Part shown: piece after piece, positions 23,318-32,251 of the stretch
How the letters are laid out: each line of letters opens with the position of its first letter
Position numbering within the stretch: position 1 is the first letter of the stretch
NCBI GenBank assembly: GCA_034663635.1
Contig: JAXDJH010000017.1
Location: 1 to 64,000, forward strand
Direction: 5' to 3'
Source of the DNA: JAXDJH01 sp034663635
GTDB taxonomy: Bacteria > Actinomycetota > CADDZG01 > WHSQ01
DNA length: 64,000 nucleotides
Notes under the pieces: generated by a model
Told to the model about the DNA's origin: nothing
The model's input: the letters and a program-made list of their open reading frames with translations, nothing else
Databases searched by the model: none
Translations under genes and position numbers: made by a program

Positions 23318-24262
23318 ATGCGGAGATCCCGCATGTTCGTCCTTGGGGCGACCCTCACGGCTCTGGTTCTTCTACTGGGCGCGTGTGGATCGGGAGAGGA
23401 CGACACAAGTAACACTCCGAGTACCGGAGGCAGCAACGAGCCTGTTGAACGTGGAGAGGTGACGGTAGGGGTTTCTGGAGCATTCGCGGAAAGCCAGATC
23501 ATCGCCGAGATGTACGCGCAGGTGCTCGAGAACGCCGGCTACACGGTCGACACTCAGTTGGACCTCGATTCCCGAGAGATCTCGTTCAAGGCCCTCGAGC
23601 GAGGCGAGATCGACGTGGTGCCCGAGTACTTGGGGTCGTTGCTTCTTTTCCTCGATCCCGAGGCGGAAGCTTCAGGGGACCCCTCCCAGAATGCATCGCT
23701 GCTCGAGCCGTTGCTCGCAGAGAAGGAAGTCACTCTCCTAGAGCCGGCCCCAGCGCAGGACCAGAACGCGTTCGTGGTCACTCAGGAGACTGCCGACGCG
23801 GACGATCTTGCGGCCATGAGCGATCTCGCCTCGGTTGCAGGCGACATGACTTTGGGCGGACCACCAGAATGCCCGGAGCGGCCGTTCTGTATCCCCGGCC
23901 TGAAGAAGGTCTATGGCGCCGAATTCGCGGATTTCAAACCACTAGACGTTGGTGGGCCTTTGACTGTTGAAGCCTTGGCGAGCGGCGAGATCGACGTCGG
24001 CCTCCTTTTCTCAACCGATCCGGTCATCCAAGCGCGGGGCTTCGTGCTCCTGGAAGATGACCAGCAGTTGCAAACGGCCGAGAACATCACTCCGGTTGTT
24101 GGCAACAGTGTTCTGAATGACGAGATAACGGAGTTGCTGAACGCGGTGAGCGCGTCGCTCACCACCGAGAATGTCACGGCATTGGTCGGTCAGGTCGTCA
24201 ACGACAAAGAGGATCCGGCGGACGTTGCCCTGCAGCATCTACAGGACAACGGACTGCTCTAA
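23318..24262 (+). CDS. opuCC: Osmoprotectant-binding lipoprotein
   Basis: A 314-residue lipoprotein. The signal peptide ends in the lipobox LLGAC (cysteine near residue 23), followed by an acidic linker. The mature part matches the OpuAC/QbsR-type binding fold: GVSGAFAESQIIAEMYAQVL, then DVVPEYLGSLLLF and later EALASGEIDVGLLFSTD. It delivers a quaternary amine to the permeases encoded upstream; the exact substrate is not predictable. GGGAGGG precedes the ATG. The gene ends at a strong terminator. Confidence 0.9.
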   Translation: MRRSRMFVLGATLTALVLLLGACGSGEDDTSNTPSTGGSNEPVERGEVTVGVSGAFAESQIIAEMYAQVLENAGYTVDTQLDLDSREISFKALERGEIDVVPEYLGSLLLFLDPEAEASGDPSQNASLLEPLLAEKEVTLLEPAPAQDQNAFVVTQETADADDLAAMSDLASVAGDMTLGGPPECPERPFCIPGLKKVYGAEFADFKPLDVGGPLTVEALASGEIDVGLLFSTDPVIQARGFVLLEDDQQLQTAENITPVVGNSVLNDEITELLNAVSASLTTENVTALVGQVVNDKEDPADVALQHLQDNGLL

Positions 24263-24276
24263 GAGAACGATCAGTA

Positions 24277-24305
24277 AAAGGGGCCGGCCACGCGCCGGCC
24301 CCTTT
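24277..24305. terminator. Bidirectional intrinsic terminator
   Basis: AAAGGGGCCGGC pairs perfectly with GCCGGCCCCTTT across a 5-base loop. A-run on one side and T-run on the other let it end both the rightward binding-protein gene and the leftward DUF1684 gene. Confidence 0.88.
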
Positions 24306-24310
24306 CGCGT

Positions 24311-24922
24311 TCAGGGATATCTCTCGCCGGCTTCAACCGCGGTCGCCAAACGATTCGGTGGTGGGGCGAGCGGACACACCCAACGAGGGTCGTAGGCGCA
24401 CGATGGGTTGCAAGCGAAGTTGAAGTCGAGCACGAGCCGGTCCCCATCCATGCCTTGATCAGAGCCCTTCACCGTGTCGAGCAGATAGCGCCCCGCTCCG
24501 TAGGTGGTTTTCCCGGACGTGCCGTCTCTGAACGGAACGAAGATCCCGCCTCCGTAGGTTGCCAACCAATACGTCTCGAGCTCCAACGTGGTTCCGTGCA
24601 ACTCGAAGCGTGCGATGCCGAAACGGCTGAAGGCCATCGTTTCGTCTCCACTCGTCGGGATGTCGTAGCGCATGGGTTCGGCTTCGACGACTTCAGCGAG
24701 AACGCGCGCGGCCGGGTCATAGTCGAAGAAGGGGAGTTCTCGAAATGCCGCCCTCTCCTGCTCGGGGATGGGGGATTGCGGGTGTGCCTTGAACATCTCG
24801 TTCCGCTCCGCCCTCCACATCTCCCACGCTCTATGTGGCTCATCGGCGGCACGGATGCGGGCGTAGAGGTCGAAGATCCTTCGCTTCCAATCGAGCAGGT
24901 CGAAGACTTCGTTCGGCTTCAC
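24311..24922 (-). CDS. DUF1684 family protein
   Basis: A 203-residue cytosolic protein. The family core is clear in ETYWLATYGGGIFVPFRDGT, YGAGRYLLDTVKGSD and DFNFACNPSCAYDPRW. DUF1684 is widespread in actinobacteria and has no established function. Its start overlaps the MFS gene stop (ATGA), so the two form an operon. Confidence 0.85.
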   Translation of the reverse strand: MKPNEVFDLLDWKRRIFDLYARIRAADEPHRAWEMWRAERNEMFKAHPQSPIPEQERAAFRELPFFDYDPAARVLAEVVEAEPMRYDIPTSGDETMAFSRFGIARFELHGTTLELETYWLATYGGGIFVPFRDGTSGKTTYGAGRYLLDTVKGSDQGMDGDRLVLDFNFACNPSCAYDPRWVCPLAPPPNRLATAVEAGERYP

Positions 24923-26358
24923 CCGGTCGCGCTTTCCTCGGCCGCATTCGTTGCGTCTCTATCCGGATCGCGGATCCCGACGAACGAAGTGAGGCCACCG
25001 ACGAAACAGAGACATGCAGCTACGAGAAGCGCTTTCTGGATCCCGATGGTGAAGTCGGGGCCGCTTACGTCCTCACTCCCGGCTATCCCGGCCACGAATG
25101 GGAGCAGGGCGACCGCGAGCAATGCCGCGATCCGAGCGACAGCGTTGTTCACACCAGATCCGATGCCGGCATGGCGCTCCTCGACCGCGCCCATCACCGC
25201 GGTGGTCAGCGGGGCGACCGTGAACCCCAGCCCAAGCGAGAACACGAGTACACCCGGAAGGATGTCGGTTGCGTAATGGCCACCGGGCACCACACCGGTT
25301 CTCATCAGCAACAATCCGATGCCGACTCCGACCGGCCCGAAGGTCATGGGGAAACGCGGCCCGATCCTCGAGGCCAGCTTCCCAGCGCTCGGCGACAGCA
25401 CCAGCAGGGCGATCGTGAGTGGCAAGAAGGACAGGCCGGCTTCAAGCGCCGAGTAGCCCATCGACTTTTGAAGCTGCACGACTACCAAGAACAGAGCGCC
25501 ACTCAACGCCGCGTACACCGTCAACGTCGTGGCGTTAGCCGCAGTGAACTGCCTGTTGCGGAATATCTCGAAGGGGAGCATCGGATGCTTGACGCGCTTC
25601 TCGACTATCACGAAGGCCACGAGGGCGAGGCACCCGATCACGATCGCAGCCGTGACCGTGCCACCCCAACCGCGAACGGGCCCTTCGATGAGAGCGAAAA
25701 CGATGCCACCCAGAGCGAGAGCGGCGGTAGTGCCCCCGGCGCCGTCCGGTGTCCTCGCGGCCGTTTCGTCACGAGTCTCTGGAACGTGTCGGAGCGCGAT
25801 CGCTATAGCGATCGCGGCGAGGGGGAGGTTGATCAGGAAAACCCACCGCCACGACGCATTGTCGACGAGCCAACCACCGAGGAACGGGCCGATCGCAGTT
25901 GTCACGCCCGAGAGCCCGGACCACGCGCCGATGGCTTGGCCCCGATCCGATTCTTTGAAGCTAGCCGAGATGATCGCCAGGCTGCCGGGTACGAGCATCG
26001 CTGCACCGGCCCCTTGCAACGCTCGCGCGGCGATCAGGAAGCTGACGGAGGGAGCTATCCCGCACAGGAGGGAGGCGAACGTGAAGCCACCAAGTCCGAG
26101 CACGAAGATGCGACGCCGACCGAACAGATCTCCGAGCGAACCGCCGACGAGGAGGAACGCTCCAAGGGTTAGCAGGTAGGCGTCGACGGTCCATTGAAGT
26201 GAAGAGAATCCCGTTTCGAAGTCGGCTTTGATGGCCGGAAGCGCCACGTTGACGACTGTCGAATCGAGAAACGCGATTCCGGAACCCAGAACGGTCGCGA
26301 GGATGACCCACCGGCCCGTGGCGGTGCCGTAAGCGACGGATCCCTCGTTCCGTTGCAT
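24919..26358 (-). CDS. MFS drug-efflux-type transporter (DHA2, 14 helices)
   Basis: A 479-residue proton-coupled antiporter of the EmrB/QacA subfamily. Motif A reads GSLGDLFGRRRIFVLG, and LDSTVVNVALPAI is the motif typical of helix 1 in this subfamily. About 14 membrane segments can be followed. I chose ATG at 26358; a TTG at 26364 is in frame. The start codon lies only 11 bases after the 3' end of tRNA-Ile on the same strand, so the gene may be transcribed from the tRNA promoter. The substrate is unknown. Confidence 0.85.
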   Translation of the reverse strand: MQRNEGSVAYGTATGRWVILATVLGSGIAFLDSTVVNVALPAIKADFETGFSSLQWTVDAYLLTLGAFLLVGGSLGDLFGRRRIFVLGLGGFTFASLLCGIAPSVSFLIAARALQGAGAAMLVPGSLAIISASFKESDRGQAIGAWSGLSGVTTAIGPFLGGWLVDNASWRWVFLINLPLAAIAIAIALRHVPETRDETAARTPDGAGGTTAALALGGIVFALIEGPVRGWGGTVTAAIVIGCLALVAFVIVEKRVKHPMLPFEIFRNRQFTAANATTLTVYAALSGALFLVVVQLQKSMGYSALEAGLSFLPLTIALLVLSPSAGKLASRIGPRFPMTFGPVGVGIGLLLMRTGVVPGGHYATDILPGVLVFSLGLGFTVAPLTTAVMGAVEERHAGIGSGVNNAVARIAALLAVALLPFVAGIAGSEDVSGPDFTIGIQKALLVAACLCFVGGLTSFVGIRDPDRDATNAAEESATG

Positions 26359-26369
26359 ATCCAAATCTG

Positions 26370-26444
26370 TGGGCCCAGATGGATTTGAACCATCGGCCTC
26401 ATCCTTATCAGGGATGCGCTCTAACCGAGCTGAGCTATGGGCCC
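26370..26444 (-). tRNA. tRNA-Ile (anticodon GAT)
   Basis: A 75-base cloverleaf: acceptor GGGCCCA/TGGGCCC, D arm GCTC...GAGC, anticodon loop CTGATAA, and T loop TTCAAAT. CCA is not encoded. In mycobacteria tRNA-Ile and tRNA-Ala lie together behind gyrA; here tRNA-Ile is 7.7 kb beyond gyrA, and tRNA-Ala is 10 kb further on the opposite strand. Confidence 0.97.
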
Positions 26445-26468
26445 CAGGTGCCGACGGAGTCTAATCAA

Positions 26469-26495
26469 TGGGGCGGGGATGCCCTCCCCGCCCCA
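26469..26495 (-). terminator. GC-rich hairpin after the LVIVD protein gene
   Basis: TGGGGCGGGGA pairs with TCCCCGCCCCA over a 5-base loop, 11 bases past the stop codon. Only a weak T-rich tail follows (TTGATTAG). Probable terminator that also separates this gene from tRNA-Ile. Confidence 0.65.
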
Positions 26496-26506
26496 CGAGT
26501 CCGGTG

Positions 26507-27889
26507 CTACTTGAACTTGGCTATCTGGGTCTGAGGGTTCAGTCCACCGTCGTAGAAACGGACCTTCTTCTTCCCAGTCCCCTTCATCTTGAAGACGGTG
26601 ACGCCGAGCAGCGAAGCGTGGTCGTTCGTGTAGATGCGGCCGTTGTACCAGTAGGCCGACCACGAGTCGGGGTTCACGCCTCCTGGTTGCTGCAGGTAGA
26701 AGCCGAGTTCCACGGGATTAGCCGGATCGCTGAAGTCGACGGCCGAGATCCCCCCCGAATAGTAGGAAGACACCGCGATGTACTTTGCGGGATCTTTCAT
26801 CGGCAGGATCGTGTAGAGGTGCGTGGTGCACCGGAAACGACTCGCCTCGTCATCGCTGTCGGCAGGCGGAACGCGCGGTAGCGAGTAGTGACCCTTCAGA
26901 GCAGGGCTCGCCGGGTCGGCCAGATCGTAGAACCACATCGCTCCGACAGTTGACGTCTGATCTCCAACACAGCCGCCGCCCTCGGCCCCCGCGTACTCGT
27001 CACTGATGATCGCGTACTTCCCATCCCACGTGAAAGCGGCCGAGTGATGGATCGAAATGTCGGGGTTGGTGATGCGGGCAAGGATCACCGGCTTGGCTGG
27101 ATCCTTGATGTCCCAGACCTGAGATTCCGTGATGCATGCCGCGATCACGATGTCTTTCTCGGGCCACGCTTGGAGGTCGTGACAGCCGATCGGCGCGTCG
27201 TTCGGAAGTGGCGTTGGGGTGATGTCGAAGTAATCGACGAACTCGAGCTTCGAGGGATCGTTCGTCGGGAACTTCAGGATGCTGACCTGTCCATGTCCGG
27301 TGGCGGCTTCACAATCCGCTGTGGGCGTGAGCGGGTAGGACTCGTTGTACATGTAGGTCGTGTCGCCATCGGGAACCAACGTATGGGTGTGAGAGCCGCA
27401 CTTCGTGGTCACGAACGCCACCTGTTTCGGTTGCTCTGGGTTCGAGTAGTCGACAACGCGCACACCCTCGAGTCCCGTTGACTTGTCGGCTTCGACGAAT
27501 CCAGTTGCCTTCGTGTTGTTGCAGGATCCGTTCTCGACGCTATTGGAGCTCGCAGAGTCGATAGAGACGAAGGCGGTGGTTCCGACGATCGATACATCGC
27601 CTTGACTCCCGGGACACTGATGGAAACCGATCTGCTTCAGATAGCCCTCGCGCTTCCCAACGATCTTGTAGAGAGCGGTCCCCTGGTAGGAGCCGGCGTA
27701 CATGAGGTTCCCTTGGAAGGCGAGGTCCGAGCCTTGCGCGAAGAGGTCCTTGTCGATCTCGATCGGCTGGCGCACCAAAGACTTGATGTTGTCGCTGTGG
27801 ATGTCCTCGTTGTGGCTGGCGAACACGGGCATCACGCCACTGAGGATCGAGGTGATCGCGACGAGTGCCGCGAGGATGCGGAAACGCAT
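26507..27889 (-). CDS. Secreted LVIVD-repeat beta-propeller protein
   Basis: A 460-residue protein with a Sec signal peptide (ends FASHNED). It has repeated LVIVD-type blades such as VRVVDYSNPEQPKQVAF, QVWDIKDPAKPVILARI and AVDFSDPANPVELGFY. Several paired cysteines suggest disulfides in an exported domain. LVIVD proteins are cell-surface propellers of unknown role. A second relative lies at 40489-41919. The gene is transcribed toward tRNA-Ile and is followed by a hairpin. Confidence 0.8.
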   Translation of the reverse strand: MRFRILAALVAITSILSGVMPVFASHNEDIHSDNIKSLVRQPIEIDKDLFAQGSDLAFQGNLMYAGSYQGTALYKIVGKREGYLKQIGFHQCPGSQGDVSIVGTTAFVSIDSASSNSVENGSCNNTKATGFVEADKSTGLEGVRVVDYSNPEQPKQVAFVTTKCGSHTHTLVPDGDTTYMYNESYPLTPTADCEAATGHGQVSILKFPTNDPSKLEFVDYFDITPTPLPNDAPIGCHDLQAWPEKDIVIAACITESQVWDIKDPAKPVILARITNPDISIHHSAAFTWDGKYAIISDEYAGAEGGGCVGDQTSTVGAMWFYDLADPASPALKGHYSLPRVPPADSDDEASRFRCTTHLYTILPMKDPAKYIAVSSYYSGGISAVDFSDPANPVELGFYLQQPGGVNPDSWSAYWYNGRIYTNDHASLLGVTVFKMKGTGKKKVRFYDGGLNPQTQIAKFK

Positions 27890-27967
27890 GTCTGCCTCCC
27901 TGGATGGATTAGCTCAGTGAGTACTTCTAGGGAGGGGGCAGCAAAGTCCTGCCTCGAGACGCGACGA

Positions 27968-27987
27968 GGGCCCCCGCTAGGGGGCCC
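27968..27987 (-). terminator. Hairpin downstream of trxA
   Basis: GGGCCCCC pairs with GGGGGCCC over a 4-base loop, 23 bases past the trxA stop. No T-run follows on the minus strand, so termination would be inefficient or Rho-aided. Confidence 0.5.
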
Positions 27988-28010
27988 GGAACGTCAGTGC
28001 TTGATCTGGT

Positions 28011-28334
28011 TTAGGCGTTGAGCCCGAGTCCCATGACGATGTCGTCTTTGGGTCGCGCGCCGACGACTTGAGATTTCACGTCGCCGTCGACGAACAGGGC
28101 GATGGTGGGGATGCTCATGATCCCGTACTTCGAGGCCACGCCAGGGGCGTCGTCGATGTTGAGCTTGACGACCTTGACCTTGTCTCCGTATTCGCCCTGG
28201 AGTTTCTCCAGCTCAGGCGTCACGAGACGGCATGGCCCGCACCATTCGGCCCAGAAATCGACCACTACTGGCACGTCCGACGTCAGCACGACTTCGTTGA
28301 AGTCCTGCTCGCCGACCTCTTGCATGTTGGCCAC
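28011..28334 (-). CDS. trxA: Thioredoxin
   Basis: A 107-residue thioredoxin with the active site WCGPC at about residues 32-36 and the conserved cis-proline in SIPTIALF. It reduces cytosolic disulfides and receives electrons from TrxB, whose gene is at 1129-2076. In mycobacteria the thioredoxin gene is directly behind trxB; here it has moved about 26 kb away into the accessory region as a single gene. A GGAGG-like site precedes the start. Confidence 0.95.
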   Translation of the reverse strand: MANMQEVGEQDFNEVVLTSDVPVVVDFWAEWCGPCRLVTPELEKLQGEYGDKVKVVKLNIDDAPGVASKYGIMSIPTIALFVDGDVKSQVVGARPKDDIVMGLGLNA

Positions 28335-28496
28335 CGGAGCCTCCTGATTATTGGTTGCTTACCAGCTGTAACGCCTGTTTCGACCCTATATTCCCCTCGC
28401 TCTGCCTCCTCCAACCCTCCGCAGGAGAGCGAGCGCCGACGCCGAAATCTACGCCTCAGGTGGGGGTGATTCGTCACCTTTTGAGGAGGTTCGAAG

Positions 28497-30656
28497 ATGG
28501 TCCGTCGCAGGCTCGTTTCGTTCGCATCGCTGGTCCTGGTTGCTTGCCTCGTTGCGCCTGCGGCTTTCGCCACTCCGGTGTCGAAAACCGAGGACGAATA
28601 CAACCTCTACGGCCGGGCGTTCCTCGAGCCGGCTGCCTCCACCAATTACATGCAGTTCGGTGAGGGCGGGCACGGCGAATTCGAGTGGGGCTTCCAGCTA
28701 CTCGAGAAGCTCTTTCCTCGGTACATCGAAATAACGACGGTTGCCGATGAGCTGAACGACAAGAACGCGGTGAGCGTCGGGGCCGATGGCGTCCCTGCCT
28801 GGGACCCCGCGGACACGGGGGACGGTCTTCCCCTGCACGTCGTGATCGCTACCGACAGCAACGTTCCGGATCGCAAGAAGGAGTACATCGTCATCGCGGC
28901 GGGTCACTCCGGTGAACCGTGCGGGCGCGAGGGTGGCGCTCGATTCATGGAGGACGTCGTGACCGCCGCCGCGAACGGATCCGAGCAGATCTTCGACAAC
29001 GCAACTGGCCTTACGGACAAGACGTTCGAGATGACCGCGTCTCAGATCCTCAAGCGCACCAAGATCTACTTCATCTCGCCCTCGCCGGATGGTTGGTTGG
29101 TCGGCGACGGCTACGGAGCCGAGCACAGCCAGTACAACGGAGCGAACATCAACTCGAACCGCATCGGGTACTCCGACGGCTGGTCGTTCCCCCGTAGCTC
29201 CATCCTCTTCGCGAAGGGCTACACGACGTACTCGCAACCTGAAGGCATCTCGATGACGAAGTACCTCACGGAGGTTCGTCGGAAAGAGTTGCGCGGCAAG
29301 CCGTTCGCGATCGGCATGGATATGCACGGCCCGACTCCACTCGGTTTCATCTTGCTTCACGACGAAGGCCTGGACCCCGAGAAGCTGCAACGCATGGTCG
29401 ATCTCGGTGTGCGGGTCGGACACAACATGGAAGAGACGCTTCCGATCTTCGGCCCCCTCGACTCCGCGCTCGACACCGGCACAGAGGGGGTGCGCGACAA
29501 CGCGCCCGACGATCGAGACAACTTCGGCACGCAGGACAACATCATGTGGCGTAGTCAGGACACGGTGCGCTGGGGATTCGTGACCCACATCGTCGACTCG
29601 TTCCTCGGCTACACCGCGGCCGGCAGCTGGGGTGGGTTCTTCTCCAGCAACTCGGGTCTCGATGCCGCTTCACTCTCGTACGAGATCAACTGCCGGCCCT
29701 CGTCACCTTGGGTCGGAGCGGATCAGCAGGTCTACGCCGACAACGTGCGTCACGTTCTCGAAACGGGTGTGGTCACGACCGCGGCTTGGTCGAAGATGCC
29801 GTTGCCGAAGACGGAGATCGATGGCCGGGTCGGTTTCTATGAGTCGGGCGAACGCGTGACCGACAAGGACGGCAACCCGATGCCCGTGCCGAAGAACTAC
29901 CCCGGGAATCCGCTGGTCGGCGACGTCAAGCAGATCCCTTATGACGTTGAGAACACCGACTACTTCCGCGACCTCAAGGCGATTGTCGATCACGCCCCGG
30001 AAGAGGTGACCGCTGACGAACTGGGATCCATCAGCACTTTCGACCGCTTCGTTGTTCCGGACGCTGTTCCGGACAACGTCTCTGTCCTGAAGGACTTCGT
30101 CGAGGGCGGCGGTGATCTCATCCTTACGGATGCCGCCCTGCAACTAGTGCCTCAACTCACCGACATCGACACCAAGGCGGTGGAGCAAGGCTTCGGTTAC
30201 GTCGGCTACTCGGACCTCGATAGGAGCCAGCCGCTAACGAAGGGACTTCTCGCGACCGCGTGGCAGATGTACGCGCCGACCCCGATCGGGATACCGCTGT
30301 TGATGGAACGGGACGGCTACTGGGGCAACACGAACAACCCCCAGGCCGATGCGCCTTCGCCGACGAAGAACAGCGCACCGATCTGGACGATCGATCGCGA
30401 CGCGTGGGAAGCGGCAGGCGGAACGACCGTCGGCACGGCCGATCCGCCCAAGGATCGCAAGTCCGTGGCGGACGGAACGAACCAGGACAAGACCGAGATC
30501 GGATTCATCAAGGTGGGCGAAGGACGACTCGTGATCTTCGGTGCGTTGCTGCCTCAGCCGTCCGAGGCTTACGACCACTGGTTCGGTCTCGACGCGTATG
30601 GCGTCAGCGACGCGGCCCAGAAGATGCTGCTGAGGGTCTTGAGCGGAAAGTTCTAG
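28497..30656 (+). CDS. Secreted M14-family metallocarboxypeptidase-like protein
   Basis: A 719-residue exported protein (signal peptide 1-25, ending AFATPVSK). The M14 zinc-site pattern is visible as GHSGEPCG (H-x2-E), a NINSNR segment, and MDMHGPTP with the third ligand; SLSYEI may supply the catalytic glutamate. The C-terminal 280 residues include VLKDFVEGGGDLILTDAAL, similar to glutamine-amidotransferase-like folds attached to some M14 peptidases. The start has GAGGAGG. The natural substrate is unknown. It ends with a 4-base stop overlap against the next gene. Confidence 0.75.
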   Translation: MVRRRLVSFASLVLVACLVAPAAFATPVSKTEDEYNLYGRAFLEPAASTNYMQFGEGGHGEFEWGFQLLEKLFPRYIEITTVADELNDKNAVSVGADGVPAWDPADTGDGLPLHVVIATDSNVPDRKKEYIVIAAGHSGEPCGREGGARFMEDVVTAAANGSEQIFDNATGLTDKTFEMTASQILKRTKIYFISPSPDGWLVGDGYGAEHSQYNGANINSNRIGYSDGWSFPRSSILFAKGYTTYSQPEGISMTKYLTEVRRKELRGKPFAIGMDMHGPTPLGFILLHDEGLDPEKLQRMVDLGVRVGHNMEETLPIFGPLDSALDTGTEGVRDNAPDDRDNFGTQDNIMWRSQDTVRWGFVTHIVDSFLGYTAAGSWGGFFSSNSGLDAASLSYEINCRPSSPWVGADQQVYADNVRHVLETGVVTTAAWSKMPLPKTEIDGRVGFYESGERVTDKDGNPMPVPKNYPGNPLVGDVKQIPYDVENTDYFRDLKAIVDHAPEEVTADELGSISTFDRFVVPDAVPDNVSVLKDFVEGGGDLILTDAALQLVPQLTDIDTKAVEQGFGYVGYSDLDRSQPLTKGLLATAWQMYAPTPIGIPLLMERDGYWGNTNNPQADAPSPTKNSAPIWTIDRDAWEAAGGTTVGTADPPKDRKSVADGTNQDKTEIGFIKVGEGRLVIFGALLPQPSEAYDHWFGLDAYGVSDAAQKMLLRVLSGKF

Positions 30657-31585
30657 AGCTCGACGGTCGTACCGATACCGTCTTCGACCGCGCGGTCATA
30701 GACCATGCGCGCGGCCGCAGCGTCTTCGACCGCGTGGCCCATTGACTTGTAAACGGTGATCTCGTCCGGTGAGGTTCGCCCGGGCTTGGCGCCGCTGAGG
30801 ATCTCGCCCAATTCGGACGCTTCATCGGCATCGAGGCCTTGAAGTTCGAACGCGCCTGCGGGGGGTGGCTCGAACGCGACGCGAGACTCGACCACCAGCA
30901 TTCCGGAGCGAACTGTCCCTTCGTCTAGCTCTCCGCCGCGCGGGTTGGCGCCGACAGATGTGACATGTGCGCCTGGAGAGATCCATTCGGAGTCCACGAT
31001 CGGAGCGATGGCATCCGTGCAGATGCAGATGACGTCGGCTCCCCGAATCGCCTCTTCGAAAGTCTCCTTGAGGATGGCTCCACTCTCTTCGGCCAGTACA
31101 CGAGCATGGTCGCGTGATCTGCTTGCGACCCGGATCTCTTCGAAGTCTCGGACCCTAGGCACCATGGCGAGATGAGCCCGCCCCTGAACCCCGGCTCCGA
31201 TGATCGCCAGAACCTTGGAGTCGCCACGTGCCAGCGTCCTGGTCGCAAGAGCGGATCCGCCCGCGGTCCGCATAGCCGTGATGTGCGCACCATCCATCAC
31301 GGCAAGCGGCCGGCCGTCCTCGACGTCGAACAGCGCGATCAGTGCTTGATGCGACGGGAGACCCTTAGCGTCGTTTCCGTGAAAGACAGAAACGAGTTTC
31401 GCTTCAAGCGTGCCCGCGACATAGCCGGGCATCGCTCCGAGGAAGCCCGACTCCGTAAACGCGGCGACTCGAGGGGGAACCGAAGTGCGGCCCGCGCTCA
31501 ATTCGATGAACGCAGGGACGAGGGCTTCGATCAATCCGTCGAGGTCAAGAAGACCGGTTACCTGCTCGCGGTTGAGAAACAGCAC
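30653..31585 (-). CDS. Ornithine cyclodeaminase/mu-crystallin family protein
   Basis: A 310-residue NAD(P)-dependent protein. The Rossmann motif GAGVQGRAHL lies near residue 130, and MRTAGGSALATRTLAR is the family substrate-binding segment. Relatives include ornithine cyclodeaminase, alanine dehydrogenase and ketimine reductases, which cannot be told apart here. It is a single gene, convergent with the M14 gene and divergent from the next reductase gene. Confidence 0.85.
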   Translation of the reverse strand: MLFLNREQVTGLLDLDGLIEALVPAFIELSAGRTSVPPRVAAFTESGFLGAMPGYVAGTLEAKLVSVFHGNDAKGLPSHQALIALFDVEDGRPLAVMDGAHITAMRTAGGSALATRTLARGDSKVLAIIGAGVQGRAHLAMVPRVRDFEEIRVASRSRDHARVLAEESGAILKETFEEAIRGADVICICTDAIAPIVDSEWISPGAHVTSVGANPRGGELDEGTVRSGMLVVESRVAFEPPPAGAFELQGLDADEASELGEILSGAKPGRTSPDEITVYKSMGHAVEDAAAARMVYDRAVEDGIGTTVEL

Positions 31586-31655
31586 GTGCAGAGTCTAGGG
31601 AAGCTGAGAGCTAGGTTGTCTTCGAGGTGGGCTGTCAGTAGATGAGGAGACGCGG

Positions 31656-32243
31656 ATGAGGAAACTGATCGTGAGCACTTTTTTGTCGCTCGACGGTGTG
31701 ATGCAGGCTCCGGGCCTTCCCGACGAGGACACTTCAGGTGGATTCGACCAGGGTGGATGGCAGATCGACTACTTCGACGAGGTCTTCGGTGAAACGTTGA
31801 TGCAGGGTTTCGCGGCCACCGACGCTCTGTTGTTGGGACGCAAGACCTACGACATATTCGCGGCTTTCTGGCCCGTTCAGCCAGACGACGATCCGATCGC
31901 GCCGACGATGAACGGGTTCGACAAGTTCGTCGTCACGCGGACGCTCGACGAGGCAGAGTGGGTCAACTCGGAAGTGATCAAGGGTGACGTGGTAGCGGAG
32001 ATCAAGAAGCTCAAAGAGCGCCCGGGCAAGGACATCCGCGTCATCGGAAGTGGAGACCTCTCCCAAACCCTTATCGAAAACGACCTCGTTGACGAGTACC
32101 AGCTGGTGGTCCACCCGCTCGTGCTGGGTTCGGGCAAGCGGCTGTTTCGAGACGGAACCGCGTCCACGAAACTTCGTCTGGTGGACAGCAAGCCCACGAC
32201 CAAGGGAGTGCTCATCCTCACCTACGTCCCGGACCACTCTTAG
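31656..32243 (+). CDS. RibD_C/dihydrofolate-reductase-like protein, copy 1
   Basis: A 195-residue protein with the RibD C-terminal/DHFR-like fold: N-terminal STFLSLDGVMQAPG, LLGRKTYDIFAAFW (dinucleotide site) and VIGSGDLSQTLIENDLVDEYQL. Family members reduce pterin- or flavin-related substrates, but most are uncharacterised. GAGGAG precedes the ATG. Two further relatives lie within 4 kb on the other strand. Confidence 0.85.
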   Translation: MRKLIVSTFLSLDGVMQAPGLPDEDTSGGFDQGGWQIDYFDEVFGETLMQGFAATDALLLGRKTYDIFAAFWPVQPDDDPIAPTMNGFDKFVVTRTLDEAEWVNSEVIKGDVVAEIKKLKERPGKDIRVIGSGDLSQTLIENDLVDEYQLVVHPLVLGSGKRLFRDGTASTKLRLVDSKPTTKGVLILTYVPDHS

Positions 32244-32251
32244 CTCCAGCA

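Noticed and set aside
24835..26172. 445-residue open frame on the plus strand opposite the MFS gene
   Set aside because: It is an antisense shadow of a clear 14-helix transporter; its sequence is low-complexity, rich in Asp, Glu, Arg and Gly, with no domain.
27028..27040. Half parS-like sequence CCACGTGAAAGC
   Set aside because: Only one arm matches and it is within the propeller coding sequence.
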